64,000 bases of DNA from Rotaria sp. Silwood1. Its lineage: Eukaryota; Rotifera; Eurotatoria; Philodinida; Philodinidae. The first letter of the stretch is position 1. Every line of letters begins with the position of its first letter. The notes beneath the pieces are model-generated. The model worked only from the letters and a program-made list of their open reading frames with translations. It was not told the DNA's origin and searched no databases. Where the stretch lies: assembly GCA_905250075.1 (NCBI GenBank), contig CAJNOP010000226.1:62001-126000 (forward strand). Direction: 5' to 3'. Both the position numbers and the translations under genes were made by a program. Shown piece after piece: positions 34,361 through 46,006 of this stretch.

Positions 34361-37300
34361 AAATAAAAGTTCCAAGTATTCAAAGAAAAATTTAATCTCT
34401 TTACTGCTATGATACACAATTGTTAATAATGATTGAAATATACAGTAAAAAAAGTTAATGTGCCTTAGTTTATTTCTTAGGCCTATACATAACAAACTCA
34501 GAAGCTGTATCTAATTATTGAATATCTTCAATCCGACAAATTTTGAAATAGAAGAACTCAAGTTTTACTTGTTAGAATATGGTTTTTGTGACATTGACGA
34601 GTATACTGGCCAAACGTATCTGTATGGAAAAGATCAAGACTACAAATCTAGCAATGTTATTGAGGATGTTTCCATTTTGATAGCGAAAAAATGATGGATC
34701 TTATATTCTTTAATAGCGTCTCTTGAGTGAAGAAGATAAGTCTCATTTTAAATAGAGGACAATAGATTAGAACTTCGTCATTGAATCTTGATTTTGTTTC
34801 CAAAGAAATCATCACTCATACTGAATGCTGATGTTCTATTTTCGAACGACAATGGTACCTGATATTCTGCTACTATCGATACTCGTAAATCTTTAAGTAG
34901 TGTAGCATAGTCGAAAATGAGGGACATGGAGAATATAAACTAACAGCAAATCTGTGGCACATGAACACATCTCTAAATCAGATGAGCTTAGATTCAGTAC
35001 ATGCTTTATATATTCATCTGTTATGCCAGAGATCCATTAACTCTTCGTAGCAGTCCACTCGTGTGCATCAAAATATAGCGCTGTTTTTTGCACTTTTGAT
35101 TTTTCGGACATGTGACACTCTTTTTGTGAGATGCCGATATTGCAACTACTATTTTTTTGAAATTTATTTTTGATAGAATTTTTGCTACAAGAGTAAAAAG
35201 TCGCGCAACATTTTGTGGTGCCTACCATTTGTAATCATCGATAACTATTAAAAGTCGAAAATTATCGTTGTCTCCACTGGGTAATATTCTTTTCTTTTTT
35301 TAATATCTTTAAATAAAAGTTGAAAACTTTTTTCATTCAAACAAAACGAATGTTGAACGGTCTACTTTTGACAAAATGCTATTTTACGTAGGAAGTAATA
35401 CAGAACAACACTTTTATAGTACTCATATATTTTTGACACTAGCCTATTTCAGTCTACTATTTTGTAAGATGAAGGTTAATAAGAATGTATTACATTATAA
35501 CCTTTTTCACTTCAATCATACAATGAATCCTAAATTAGTCGATTGAGACTGGTGCACGTCTACACGTATTGAATCGACTGAAGAGACCTCGCTTGTTCCA
35601 ATTTCAGAAATATTAAGAGCGCAAGAAGCTTTCATGACTTCATGTGTTTTCTGTATGCGAAGATACATTTTCAGTCATATCAATCGAATTTTATCGATAT
35701 CTTGAAAGTTGAATAGTCACTTCCGATTTGAAAGTTTGCAATTCCATTAGTAATCATTGCCTTTAAGAAAAGAAAAAAATGATCGTCGACATGTTTTGCG
35801 TTCCTTCTCATAACACTCTAAAACATTAATGGAACTATAATCGTACACTGAGTTATCTGTGGTAAGAAGTTTGTAAGGAGAATGTTAACCTCGTATTCTA
35901 CGTTAAGCTTGGAACTGATTGAAATCCACCCAGCTCTATTGCAAAATTCAGTTAATGAAAAACCAATTCCTTCCACATATTAATTAAGCAGCTATTTCTT
36001 CTGAGAAAAATTTTATTAAATTCATATATCCTTGAGATTTCTAGTGTTTAGATAGTATCTCACGATAAGTGATCAAAATCAATATATAGTACTTTATTTT
36101 AAAAAATTTTCCTTAAAAATTACATAATTTCTTCTCAATAAGTGATAAGTTTGATGTTTGATTTATGGAAAAGTAAGACATCACTTTAGTTTTAGTTGCT
36201 TTGAAAAAGCAAGAAAAACTGATAACCTTCCTTCAAGGACTATTCTATTCATCGACCACTTTTGTCAATAGCAAACCTAAATGAGGTTCCAAGTTCGACT
36301 TCAAAATAGACTTCGTAACTTCACACTAATTCTTTTAAGACCTAAGTTTTCTTTGGAATTTTCATGAGATGGCCACCAAGAGTTTTTGGTAGTCAGTGAC
36401 AAACACTCCAGAAGTGAGCTCGCAATTTTAAGATAGGTAATTTCTAATTTGGATTGAGTTTAAGCTCTTACCCAGCAAATAATTTTTTGTTGGTCGTCAT
36501 CGATAAATTCAGTATGCTCCACAATCACTTATTGTATAACGGAAAGCTTTCAATAGGAATTGGGAGCTGGAATTCAATGCCGACTAGAAACTTATCAATT
36601 CAGAATTTCGAATTCATTGTTCTCGAATATTTAGATCATGAAAATCGATAAAAACGAGCACAAATATACTAGCTTTAGTACCCTAAAAAGTAATAAAAAA
36701 AACTGGCAAAAACAGATGGCAAAGTCCATTCAGGTTGAACTGGTCATCGACAAAACTATCAAGCCAGTGCTAGTTTTGAATTTGCTCTACACGAAAAATT
36801 GCCTACGTGTTTATCATGAAAAAGTTTTTAGTCGTTGTTCAGTCTCAGAATGTATAACTACTTTCCTATATGGGGCTGTTGGTATGGACTTCGTCATCAA
36901 AACGTTGCTTGAGGTTCAATTCAAAATTTGCTGACAAGTTAAAATTTCTATGATATTACTCTGAAACCATGCATTGTTAGAAGAAAGTGAAAGTCTTGAC
37001 ACAATGTTATCGTGTACATAGATCTATTGTTGGAATACATTTCAAATGGCTATTGAGCTCCAGTGGTCGGATACATGATCGAAAGTTGACTAAAATAGTC
37101 ATTTGACTCTGATCGAGTTACACTGGTAGAAAAAATCTTGAATGAACATTTTGATTTAAAACGTGTTTTGCTAATCAAATCTCTGAAAACTGTAGCTGAC
37201 AAAGAGTTTTAGGGCAGCCATTTGGTTCATTGAATATTGTGATATACTCGCCCGAAAACTCGCCTTCTGATTATGCTATTTAGAGGGTTTTCGTGAAACG

Positions 37301-37484
37301 CAATAGTCGGTCATAACTTTACAAATTATCGATTTAAAAAAATTTAGTGCAATCGTTTGTGACTTACAAGGTTATTGCACTGAATCGCAACTAAATGCCT
37401 CTTTCAAACTCTAATCCTCAATTTAATCGCATGTACTTCATTGAACTACGTTTTACTATGATTAAATATTAAATTATAGTATTT
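34361..37484. other. Gene-poor region with weak coding-like scraps
   Basis: Two stretches look coding-like but unrecognised: 34530-34690 plus (FEIEELKFYLLEYGFCDIDE, then YTGQTYLYGKDQ) and 36454-36934 plus (two overlapping ORFs). Neither has family motifs or clear splice sites, and both may be relics. Confidence 0.25.
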
Positions 37485-37997
37485 TTACGTACTTTTTTGT
37501 TGAACGACACGAATGAGTGGTTGGAATTGGCCATCTTCAACAATGTGAATGGTCGATGGATTCTCAAGCAGTTGCCGAAGTTTGTTTAGTTCGTCTGTCC
37601 ATTCTGCCAATTCCATCTCGGTATAATCGTTCAAGTCACGACTCGATGCTAATTCATTTTTTATTTTGCCGAGTGATTCTCTTAACCCCGTTTTCGTTTC
37701 ATTCAAATAGCTGTCTAGATCAATTCTAGCTTTTTTTGCCGCTTCTTGAATCTTTTTAATCGATGTATTCTCCCATTCATTAATGCGTGAATGGAGTGGA
37801 TGTATAACATTATTTTCAGTTAATTTTTTGTGTAGAAAATCATGTTGTTGACCTACACGATCCATCTTTTCATCAAGTTCCTGTCGATGTTCTGGAAAAT
37901 GCTTATGACAGAACCACGCTTGGCACCCACCACACATAGTGATGCCTGCACCTTTATCACATTTGACACAAGGTTTTTTACTTCTACTTGTTGCCAT
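37485..37997 (-). CDS. B-box-like zinc finger plus coiled-coil protein
   Basis: Starts MATSRSKK at 37997. A small zinc-binding module has ligands C10-x2-C13, C22-x2-C25, C30-x2-H33 and H37 (in KPCVKCDKG, CGGCQAWFCHKHFPEH). It is followed by a long, charged, heptad-like helical region (about residues 38-150) typical of TRIM-like coiled coils, ending IHIVEDGQFQPLIRVVQQK. I recall closely similar B-box-like N-termini in large families of bdelloid rotifer proteins, often followed by NHL or other domains. Here a stop (TAA) follows VVQQKST, but GTACGTAA at the same place is a good donor site, so transcription may continue into an exon I could not find. A role in ubiquitin signalling or scaffolding is possible but unproven. 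Confidence 0.7.
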   Translation of the reverse strand: MATSRSKKPCVKCDKGAGITMCGGCQAWFCHKHFPEHRQELDEKMDRVGQQHDFLHKKLTENNVIHPLHSRINEWENTSIKKIQEAAKKARIDLDSYLNETKTGLRESLGKIKNELASSRDLNDYTEMELAEWTDELNKLRQLLENPSTIHIVEDGQFQPLIRVVQQKST

Positions 37998-40310
37998 GTT
38001 TCACTAACTAACAAGAGTTAAAGATATAAGTTTGTATCCGTAAACAACGTGATGTACGTACTATGCCAATTGTCTCCAAATACTCCACCTTCGTAGTTGA
38101 CACGAGTAGAAGAATCACTTAAAAAATAGAAATATGTTGACAAAAACAAATGTTTAGATGTGAGTTGAAGTGACTCAATTAGAGAAAGATAAGGCACAAG
38201 CTGATGCATCATCGTAAAGGATAAACATTATGCTAAACAGAGAATTTCTTTGTTCGCCAACCTTGAAGCGTGTATTTGAGAATATTAAAAACTACTGCAA
38301 AAATATGAGAATGAGATTACGAGTGAAAAAGTGTACTGCAACAGAATTTCAATTTAACATTAACAACATCATATCGAAGTCGAAAACCTTAAGATAGTTC
38401 TCTACCATTGATCAATACAGCCTGCCAAGCTTGCTTTTTTTGGACCTTTGCTACACAACACCGCCATTCACCCTCACTTTCAACTCTGACCTATCCAAAG
38501 CTATTCTGAAGAAAATACTGTCAAAAAAGAGTATTGAGTATGGGTGGGTATGCAGACCAAAGTGTAATCCTAATATGCTCCCACATCCATAGTCTGAATC
38601 CACTTCACTAAAGTCGTTATTGAACACTGTAAATTTTGGCCAGCCAACAAAATCTGGCAGGAATCCAGATGTCAAAGAAATCAACGGATTTGAAAGCAAG
38701 ATACCTGCATACATTTGTTGACACGCAACACTTGAACTTCGCAGAAATTATGCAACTAGAATTCAATACTGTGTGATTATTCGATCTTGGTAACTACAGT
38801 ATTCGCATAGTTAACATTTTTAAACTGTGATATGTCATTATGGTATTCAATCACGTGTCGATGGTATTCTACTGCAAGACCCGATTGTACTGTCTTCAGC
38901 TGGCTCTCATCAATATATTTACAGAATTTGGATGGAATCGGATCTGATTCGATCAGACCTTATAGGACCCGATTAAATCCAATCATTCGATTAACTCTCC
39001 TGAAAGTAGAAAAAAAAAACCATTTCGATAACTTTGCTCTACTAGAAACTGACTTGGCACATTAAAAGTTATCTATTCTCAAACAGGTAAGAATGATGTA
39101 AAAAAAAACACAATTTCACAGCAAGACTCACCTGTAGAAGAAAAAGGGATTTAAATGAATGTCGCCTTCGTCTTTTACTGTAATTTTATAGGCTTCGTTC
39201 TTTTTCTTTCATCACCGAATGCTAAAAAAAAAACACCTCCATTATTTTATTTACGTGTTTTTTTTTGTAAATTATGAAGTCAGCTTGTTACTGTTGACAC
39301 CAATGAATCATCAGATGACTCAAACGTTTTACATACTGTGAAAAAACCCACATGGATGTATGTTTTGCAACTTGGAATAACGTTGACTGAGAAGAAAAAT
39401 TATTGTAGTTCGGTTTCACGTTTAATCGAACATAAAACAGCATAAATCATTTTTTATCAACACTAATGAACTATTCCAATTAACGAATACTTAGTCTGCG
39501 TAGAGAATAAACGCTTTTTAGTTACTTCTTTTCAAGAAATACATAGTTTTGAAGGGGAGGATAGTTCGAAAGTTTCCCAAAAAAACTCGTAAAATTGTAT
39601 CGAAATAAGAAGGTGATTATGATGGCCATTGCCAATGTAGATTAGTCGAGTCAGCACAAATGGTTTCTTATTCAATTGACAGTAAATGTCATCTAAGCTT
39701 TGTTGAATATCTATGTATTACTTTTTTTTTCATATTTTGACTGCACAATCAATGGATATGGGTGAATAACTGAGTTTTAGTATAGAGACGTTGCTAACAT
39801 TATCATCCATGCTCATTTTAAATTTCAATATTGCGTTAGAACAACAACTTTATAAAAACATTAGTCAAAGATTTCAGTAACAAAAAATTCTAAAAAATCT
39901 TTTATTTTATCATTTTTCAATAATTATATCATAAAATACTGATAACTGAGTTTACTATTATTTATTTTATTTATAATAAGTATTGAAGTAATAATCAAGA
40001 TAAGTACTCATTGGATGAGTACGAATCAATAAATTATTAGCTATGTAACAGTCACATATGGTTCTTTGTCTAGGGTTTGTAGTGAGAGGGAGACTTTCTG
40101 CTGTAAATCATAAAGCATAGACTGAATTCGATTAGTAAAATGTGCATGCGTATATAACAACCACACAGACACAGCGCCATACTCGCACTCTCTGACGTAG
40201 TTATACACCTACAGCCACTGTCACACTCTTTTTTACACCTTGTCACTATGAAATAGATTTGCGTGTTTTATTCGTTGTTGCTTATTGGACGAGAATGTTT
40301 TTTTTAGTTT
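37998..40310. other. Intergenic with one coding-like scrap
   Basis: The minus-strand ORF 38451-38714 (GFLPDFVGWPKFTVFNNDFS, then DSDYGCGSILGL) has unusually balanced composition and may be a fragment of an enzyme gene; a BAHD-type acyltransferase C-terminus is one weak possibility. Nothing else recognised. Confidence 0.25.
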
Positions 40311-40365
40311 TTAGTTTTGTATTTCAGTGTTTTTGCTAAAATCTTGTTTGAGTTTGATCATTGCT

Positions 40366-42258
40366 TCAATAATCTGTGTCGCAGCTGTGATATAGATTAT
40401 GAGTATTATTCGGTAACTGGTTACGTAATGCAGATCGTCTTGAAGCCATGGTTTCTGATTTTGATTTTGATGTACATGCATGATTGCGAATAGTCTCACT
40501 TGAAAAATTGTCTTCATCCTCTTCAGAACTATACAACGCTTCGTGTGCAAACCGCTCCTCCCGTGTCCGGGTATGTGTTGTTGGTGCAGTTTGACAACGG
40601 CCTCGAACATCATCTTGGCGTCCGGAGTGCAGTGTCCTTGATGACTTACAAGCGGGGTGCCGTTCGTTTGGAAGGTCTAGATCGCTGTTGGATATAGAAC
40701 GGAAATCTTTAATAATTTTCTCAAAATTTGGTCGATTCCGTTTCGACCAGGTACAGCAAGCACAGAGGATTCTTCGAAATTTTTCTGGTGCTCGTTGTTT
40801 GCGACAAATCTCTTGAAATATGACTCCATTTCTCTCATCAGCCAAAGCATCCATAAGTTCTTGATTATCTTCGTAGTGTTGCATCCATGGTATCTCCTTT
40901 GTCATTATTTCAAGTAAAACGCATCCAAATGCCCAAACATCGGATGGGAATGAGCTTCTCTCTGGACGATCAAAGCAAAGTTCTGGCGCAAGCCATCTGA
41001 TAGCTCCTAGAATGAATTCAAATCAAATTATTTCTGAAGAGTTTGGGTGTAGTTGTGAGTATGGGTGAAAACGAAGAGAAGAACCAAACCAATCACCTAC
41101 ATCCACATGCACACTAACCGAGTCTTTCATGATTGTAGACGTGAGAAAGTTTTGCAGTTTCGTTATTCACTAGTAATAGTCATGCTGTATCCTACCTCTA
41201 CTTGAATTACTATAGTGTGTTTTTGAGTCTTCGATCATCTTTGAAAGGCCGAAATCAGAAAGAACTGCTGTGCCGTTCTTTCGCAATAAAATATTGTCGC
41301 TCTTCAAATCTGCATGAACAACTTTTTTTTCATGTAAATAGGACATGGCGTAAGCTACATCCACCATCATATTTCGACTATCGCACCAGTAAACGAATGA
41401 TTTAGGTGTATTCCAGATGTAGTCCAGTAGACGACCACCATCAATCAATTCCATAACCAAGAGCGTATGTTGTGATGTATGAATAACGTCAATATATTGA
41501 ACAATACTCGGATGATGCAGCGTTTTGAGAATATTTGTTTCACTTTGAGCTGCTTGAGATAATTTCGTTTTTGTTACTTTGTAAGCTACTTCTTGGGATT
41601 CACGATAGGTCCCTTTATAAACCTTTCCGAAGTGACCTTCGCCAAGTTTTCCTTCACACTTGATCCACGACTCTAAAATATGACATTCGAAAAATACTAA
41701 CAAAATATTATAATATTGAGTGAAGAGAAATTTTGTCAATCTAATATATAGTTCAATTTTCTCACGCTTTACCGTAAAACACATATTCAATTGTATTTTA
41801 CACTGAGAATCTCCAGTTTTCTCCGATTCAAGTAACGGTGTTACAAGCTGTGGAATATCAGCAAATTTTTTGTATTTTCCACGAAAATTGAAGCTAATAA
41901 AAAGCAACTGAGACTAAATTTAAAGAGGAAGGATGCTTTCTTATTCATCAAACCCCTTCAAAGCAATCGAACCATACATCAAGCTTCCTTCCTAACATTT
42001 TTTACCTTTGTCATGCACTATTCGTCTGATAGGTCTTCGTTTTGTTGGGTTTTTGATGGATATCTGTAGTTGACGTTCGAAATCAATTTGGTAATTCTTC
42101 AAATAAACACAACGTTTTCTACGTATATATGCTTCTTCGATAATTTCACATTCCTCTTCCGAGTAACTACACCATTCCTCTTCTTCAAATGGTGAAAATG
42201 GATTCAAATTTGATTGCCACATCCATTCAACGTATGTAGAAGAATCGTGAGATGCCAT
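40366..42258 (-). CDS. WWE-domain protein kinase (TKL/tyrosine-kinase-like)
   Basis: Exon 1 (42258-42006) encodes a WWE-type domain: VEWMWQSNLNPFSPFEEEEW, CSYSEEECEIIEEAYIRRK, then QLQISIKNPTKRRPIRR. WWE domains usually bind ADP-ribose or ubiquitin-pathway partners. A middle piece (about 41900-41810) reads KYKKFADIPQLVTPLLESEK. The kinase N-lobe exon (41672-41196) has KCEGKLGEGHFGKVYKG (glycine loop), VAYKVTK (ATP lysine), HADLKSDN (catalytic loop, HAD in place of HRD, Asp and Asn kept) and DFGLSK. The C-lobe exon (41006-40366) has GAIRWLAPEL (APE motif), SFPSDVWAFGCVLLEI and KFRRILCACCTWSKRNRP. It ends in a Ser/Arg-rich tail rich in CGTTTG-type coding. The 41195-41007 intron is clean (GT-AG, phase matched). 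The joins around the middle piece are unclear: simple splices give a stop or a wrong frame, so an exon is misread or the gene is damaged. Confidence 0.8.
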
Positions 42259-44956
42259 TTGTATGTGGGTCTATACCTGTCGTTTCACGATGGGAGAATG
42301 GCACTGTCTGTATGTTCTATAATAGATACTTAAAATCTTTGCTTTGTTTAAAAACTAAAGCAAATGGAAAAGTTTTCATCATATTCATGAAGAGAAAATG
42401 AGAAACATAAAGGATCTACTTCTATATAAGTAGGAAAACAGTTCTTATAAAAAAACAAGGCGCGTCGCATTTCAAATAATTGAATACATTTTCGTTTTGA
42501 ATATTGCCATTGCAATCTTGTTATTCAAAACTTTTAATTATGGTTAACCACAGTAAACTAAGTGCTTAATTTAACCGAACAATTTTAACAAAGAAAAACC
42601 TAAAACTCACCTTTGAATTAATTTTCTTCGATGTTTATTCGATTCGTTTGTAAGGTGAGAAATGCAGTTTCGGTTTATTTATATATTTTTCTTTTTCATT
42701 CTTTTCTCGCTTTTCTTCCTCACTGGCGCAACGCTATGACAGTATTCATGTGTATTTATTTGTTGCGTGTTTGCTTTTAATATTAAATTTGATGGAATAA
42801 AATTGAGCTAGTTGGAAACTAATGTTCCCAAGTAGCATTACTTTATGTCGACTTTACTGTGTTTGATATGATCATTATTGATTAAAACAGAACATTGCTC
42901 CTCTTCTCTGTTTCGTGAATTAAAGTCAAGAAAGGTGTATCTTGTCGCCATTGAGTTCGTTTTGAAGACAAATTTGTTTGTATTGTATACTTGGTTATAC
43001 TTCAAAGAACTTTTATTTTTCGATATTGGTGAAAGTAGATGATATCAATTAAATTGATTGAGCTAATCTAGATGAGAAACGGAATTCTTCTTCGTGATTG
43101 TTTGAAAATTATAATACTATAGAAGAGATAAGACCACAGGGCAACTGTATCCCCTGTTCGATACTTATCGCTAGATCTTTCCGAGTGATGTACTTAAAAA
43201 ACTTAATTAATTTCCTAATGAAACCCGAAGTTGTAAATTCGAATTATGTTTTATCAATAAAATTTCTTTGAAAATCGATTCTTTCGGTGACAGACATGAA
43301 TATTGAGTAAATATTGATTTTTCTTCTCGACAAGCAAAGAATAATCAAGAATAAAAAGAGAAAGAAAAAATTTCGAACTTTTGCTTCCATCGACACGAAA
43401 ATAACATGAAGAACAACAGCAACAAAGTATAACTAACAATTCGCTCTGTTTCGTCTTTTAATCATTGCGATATCGTTTTAAAGGTGACTGAAACAAAGCG
43501 AAAAACGAATCCATTTTCTTTTATTGTTCAAAGAATACTTTTCGAGGAACGAAAAAAAGTGCCTAAGGCAATTTTTCATTTGCAACAAAACACAGTCCAA
43601 CTTGAGCTACAAGAAAACAACATAAGACAAGTAAATTTTTTTTTTTTGTTTTCATTGAATCCATTCAGAACATTAATGCTGGAAAGAAAAAACATCATTC
43701 TCGATTATTCAATAGGCAAATAATGAGACATCATGAATCATAAGACTATAAATAAGGCATTGTTTAAAACTCATTTTTTCGTTAGCACAAGCAGCTTTCA
43801 GTTTCATGTGATCAATCTTCTAATCATTAATGAAACATTTTTGTTTTGAAAGTTTCAACAGATTTTTCTTCTAAATTATGAGCAAATATTGTGCTTTTTT
43901 TGACATCCGAGACACATGTTCATTATATACGAATCAGTCAGAAAAGCACAAACATTTTGAATATAAGAATTGCTTGCACTCAATGGTCATACTCATGTAT
44001 AAAAATTTATTTTTGTTACTTTTAGAGCTCGAATGTTGATGTAAGAACAAAGACAAACAGAAACGTTTTTTTCGGCGAAAAAAAATCCGTTTGAAAGAAC
44101 GACAATAATTATTCACTATTTCTTTTTTAAATTCTAAAGGAAAAATCTTATCTAAATAAATTAGGAAATTAATATTCATGTGAATTCTTGTACAACACAG
44201 AGAGTAGCAATATCAGCTGATTAGGATGTTGTAAAAAAATGTCCAATTACATGGAAAAATAAAATAAGAAAAAAAGGATTTTGATATTTTTTATCAAAAG
44301 TATGATGTAGACAGTAATCTTCACTTTCATCAAAAGCAGTTTAAAGAGAAGTTAACAAAAAAAAATCAATTAGATCGTTACTTGGATTGTAACAATAGTA
44401 TCGGATTGATCAAGCAGTCTGTTTTCTACATGAAAAGCTTATGTTTTTACAGTTGATATCTCGCAATTAAGTCTTATATAGTCTCGATAATGTAAGAAAT
44501 GTTCCTAAAAAAATTATTTGACTCAACAATGATACAATGGTAGATGAAATAGACAGAAGCGTCTATCTCAGTTTTCGATCAAATTAAAGAGAATCAATTT
44601 ATACTTGATTAACTTTTTGGTTTAGTAAGTACATTTTATTAATTTTTCTTTTAACAACTAAGCATTTATACACTATTCTGTGAATGTTTTTCATGTATTC
44701 ATTTGCAAGTTAAGTTTTCTCATATTTATCCATCAACTGTGAATTGATTTTTATTGAACATACTTTTATGAAGCATATACAGTTTTAAATAAAAAGGATT
44801 TTTGCAAGTTCCATAATAGAGTAAACTGATCGAATGTTGAAATTATTAGACCTTTTAATTAAAGTTATAACTATCAATTCTAGTTTGAACTTTCGACTAT
44901 AATTATATATTTCAACAGGGGAATGATTTTCGAAGCTAAAAGTGTGTGTCGAGTAG
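42259..44956. other. Intergenic, AT-rich
   Basis: No gene or repeat recognised in 2.7 kb. It includes the upstream region of the kinase gene. Confidence 0.4.
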
Positions 44957-44964
44957 GTATGGCT
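44957..44964. repeat. 8-bp target-site duplication, left copy
   Basis: GTATGGCT, identical to 48613-48620. An 8-bp duplication is characteristic of hAT-superfamily insertion. Confidence 0.9.
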
Positions 44965-44994
44965 TAGGGGTGGCACTTTAACTTTATTTTTCTT

Positions 44995-45420
44995 TAATAA
45001 AGTAAAGTAAAGTAAAGCATTCTACTTTACTTTATTGAGTAAAGTAAAGTGATTTACCTTACTTTACTCGGTAAAGTAAAGAAGATACACTTTATCCAAA
45101 AAGTAAAGTAAAGTAAAGTAAAGTGAAGTATCTCCTACCTTACCGAACAAGTAAAATATAATAAAATAAGATAAAGTACAGTATGTAGTTGAGGGTTATT
45201 GACATATTAGAATGTGATTAATGTCTAATAATAAACTAATAAATCAATAACCATCAACTGCCTACTTTACTTTATCGTATTATATTATATTTTACTTGTT
45301 CGGTAAAGTAGATCTACTTTATCCGAAAAGTAAAGTAAAGTAAAGTAAAATGAAGTATCTCTGACTTTACCGAACAAGTAAGATGTAATAAAATGAGATA
45401 AAGTAAAGTAGGTGGTTGAT
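44995..45420. repeat. AAAGT-type pentamer repeat tracts, left arm
   Basis: Alternating runs of AAAGT and its complement ACTTT (for example around 45000-45080, 45103-45125, 45328-45350), separated by inverted copies of a 200-bp segment. They form nested small hairpins inside the left arm. Mirrored by the right-arm tract. Confidence 0.85.
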
Positions 45421-46006
45421 GGTTATTGATTTATTAGTTTATTATCAGACATTAATCATATTTTAATACATCAAAAGTTGTGTCGAATTACGGATCGAAG
45501 GGTCCGAAAAATTTGAACCTAATTTTATTTCAATGAGAGTCAGCATTGAACCCTGAATATTTTTCATAATTTTATTTTTTACTTTATCATAACCCAACTT
45601 TTCACATATGGAGTCCCCCTCAGGTATCAAAAATACATTTTTTTCACTGCTCTATTACAGATATTTAAAATTCAATAGTACCAAGTGTACTGATTACAAA
45701 TATCTCATTTGTTTTCAAAAGTACTCAGATAATAAGAAAGATTGGAAGTATTCCCTAGCACCATTAAAAACTAGGTTTTGTACAAAATTTTACTGAAATA
45801 CGACCAGATTCGTTTAATCGAGTTCAAAATGGACTTGAATTGATCAGAAATTCCTTTTCTAACGACACATCCATTAGAAAACATTTTCATAACTAATTTT
45901 TATGAAATATGCATTATTTAATGCATTAGCCCAAGGTTGACTATTTGGTTAACCCACAAAATTTACCTGAAACTTTTTATAGGTAGGTCGGAGATGGAAT
46001 TATATA

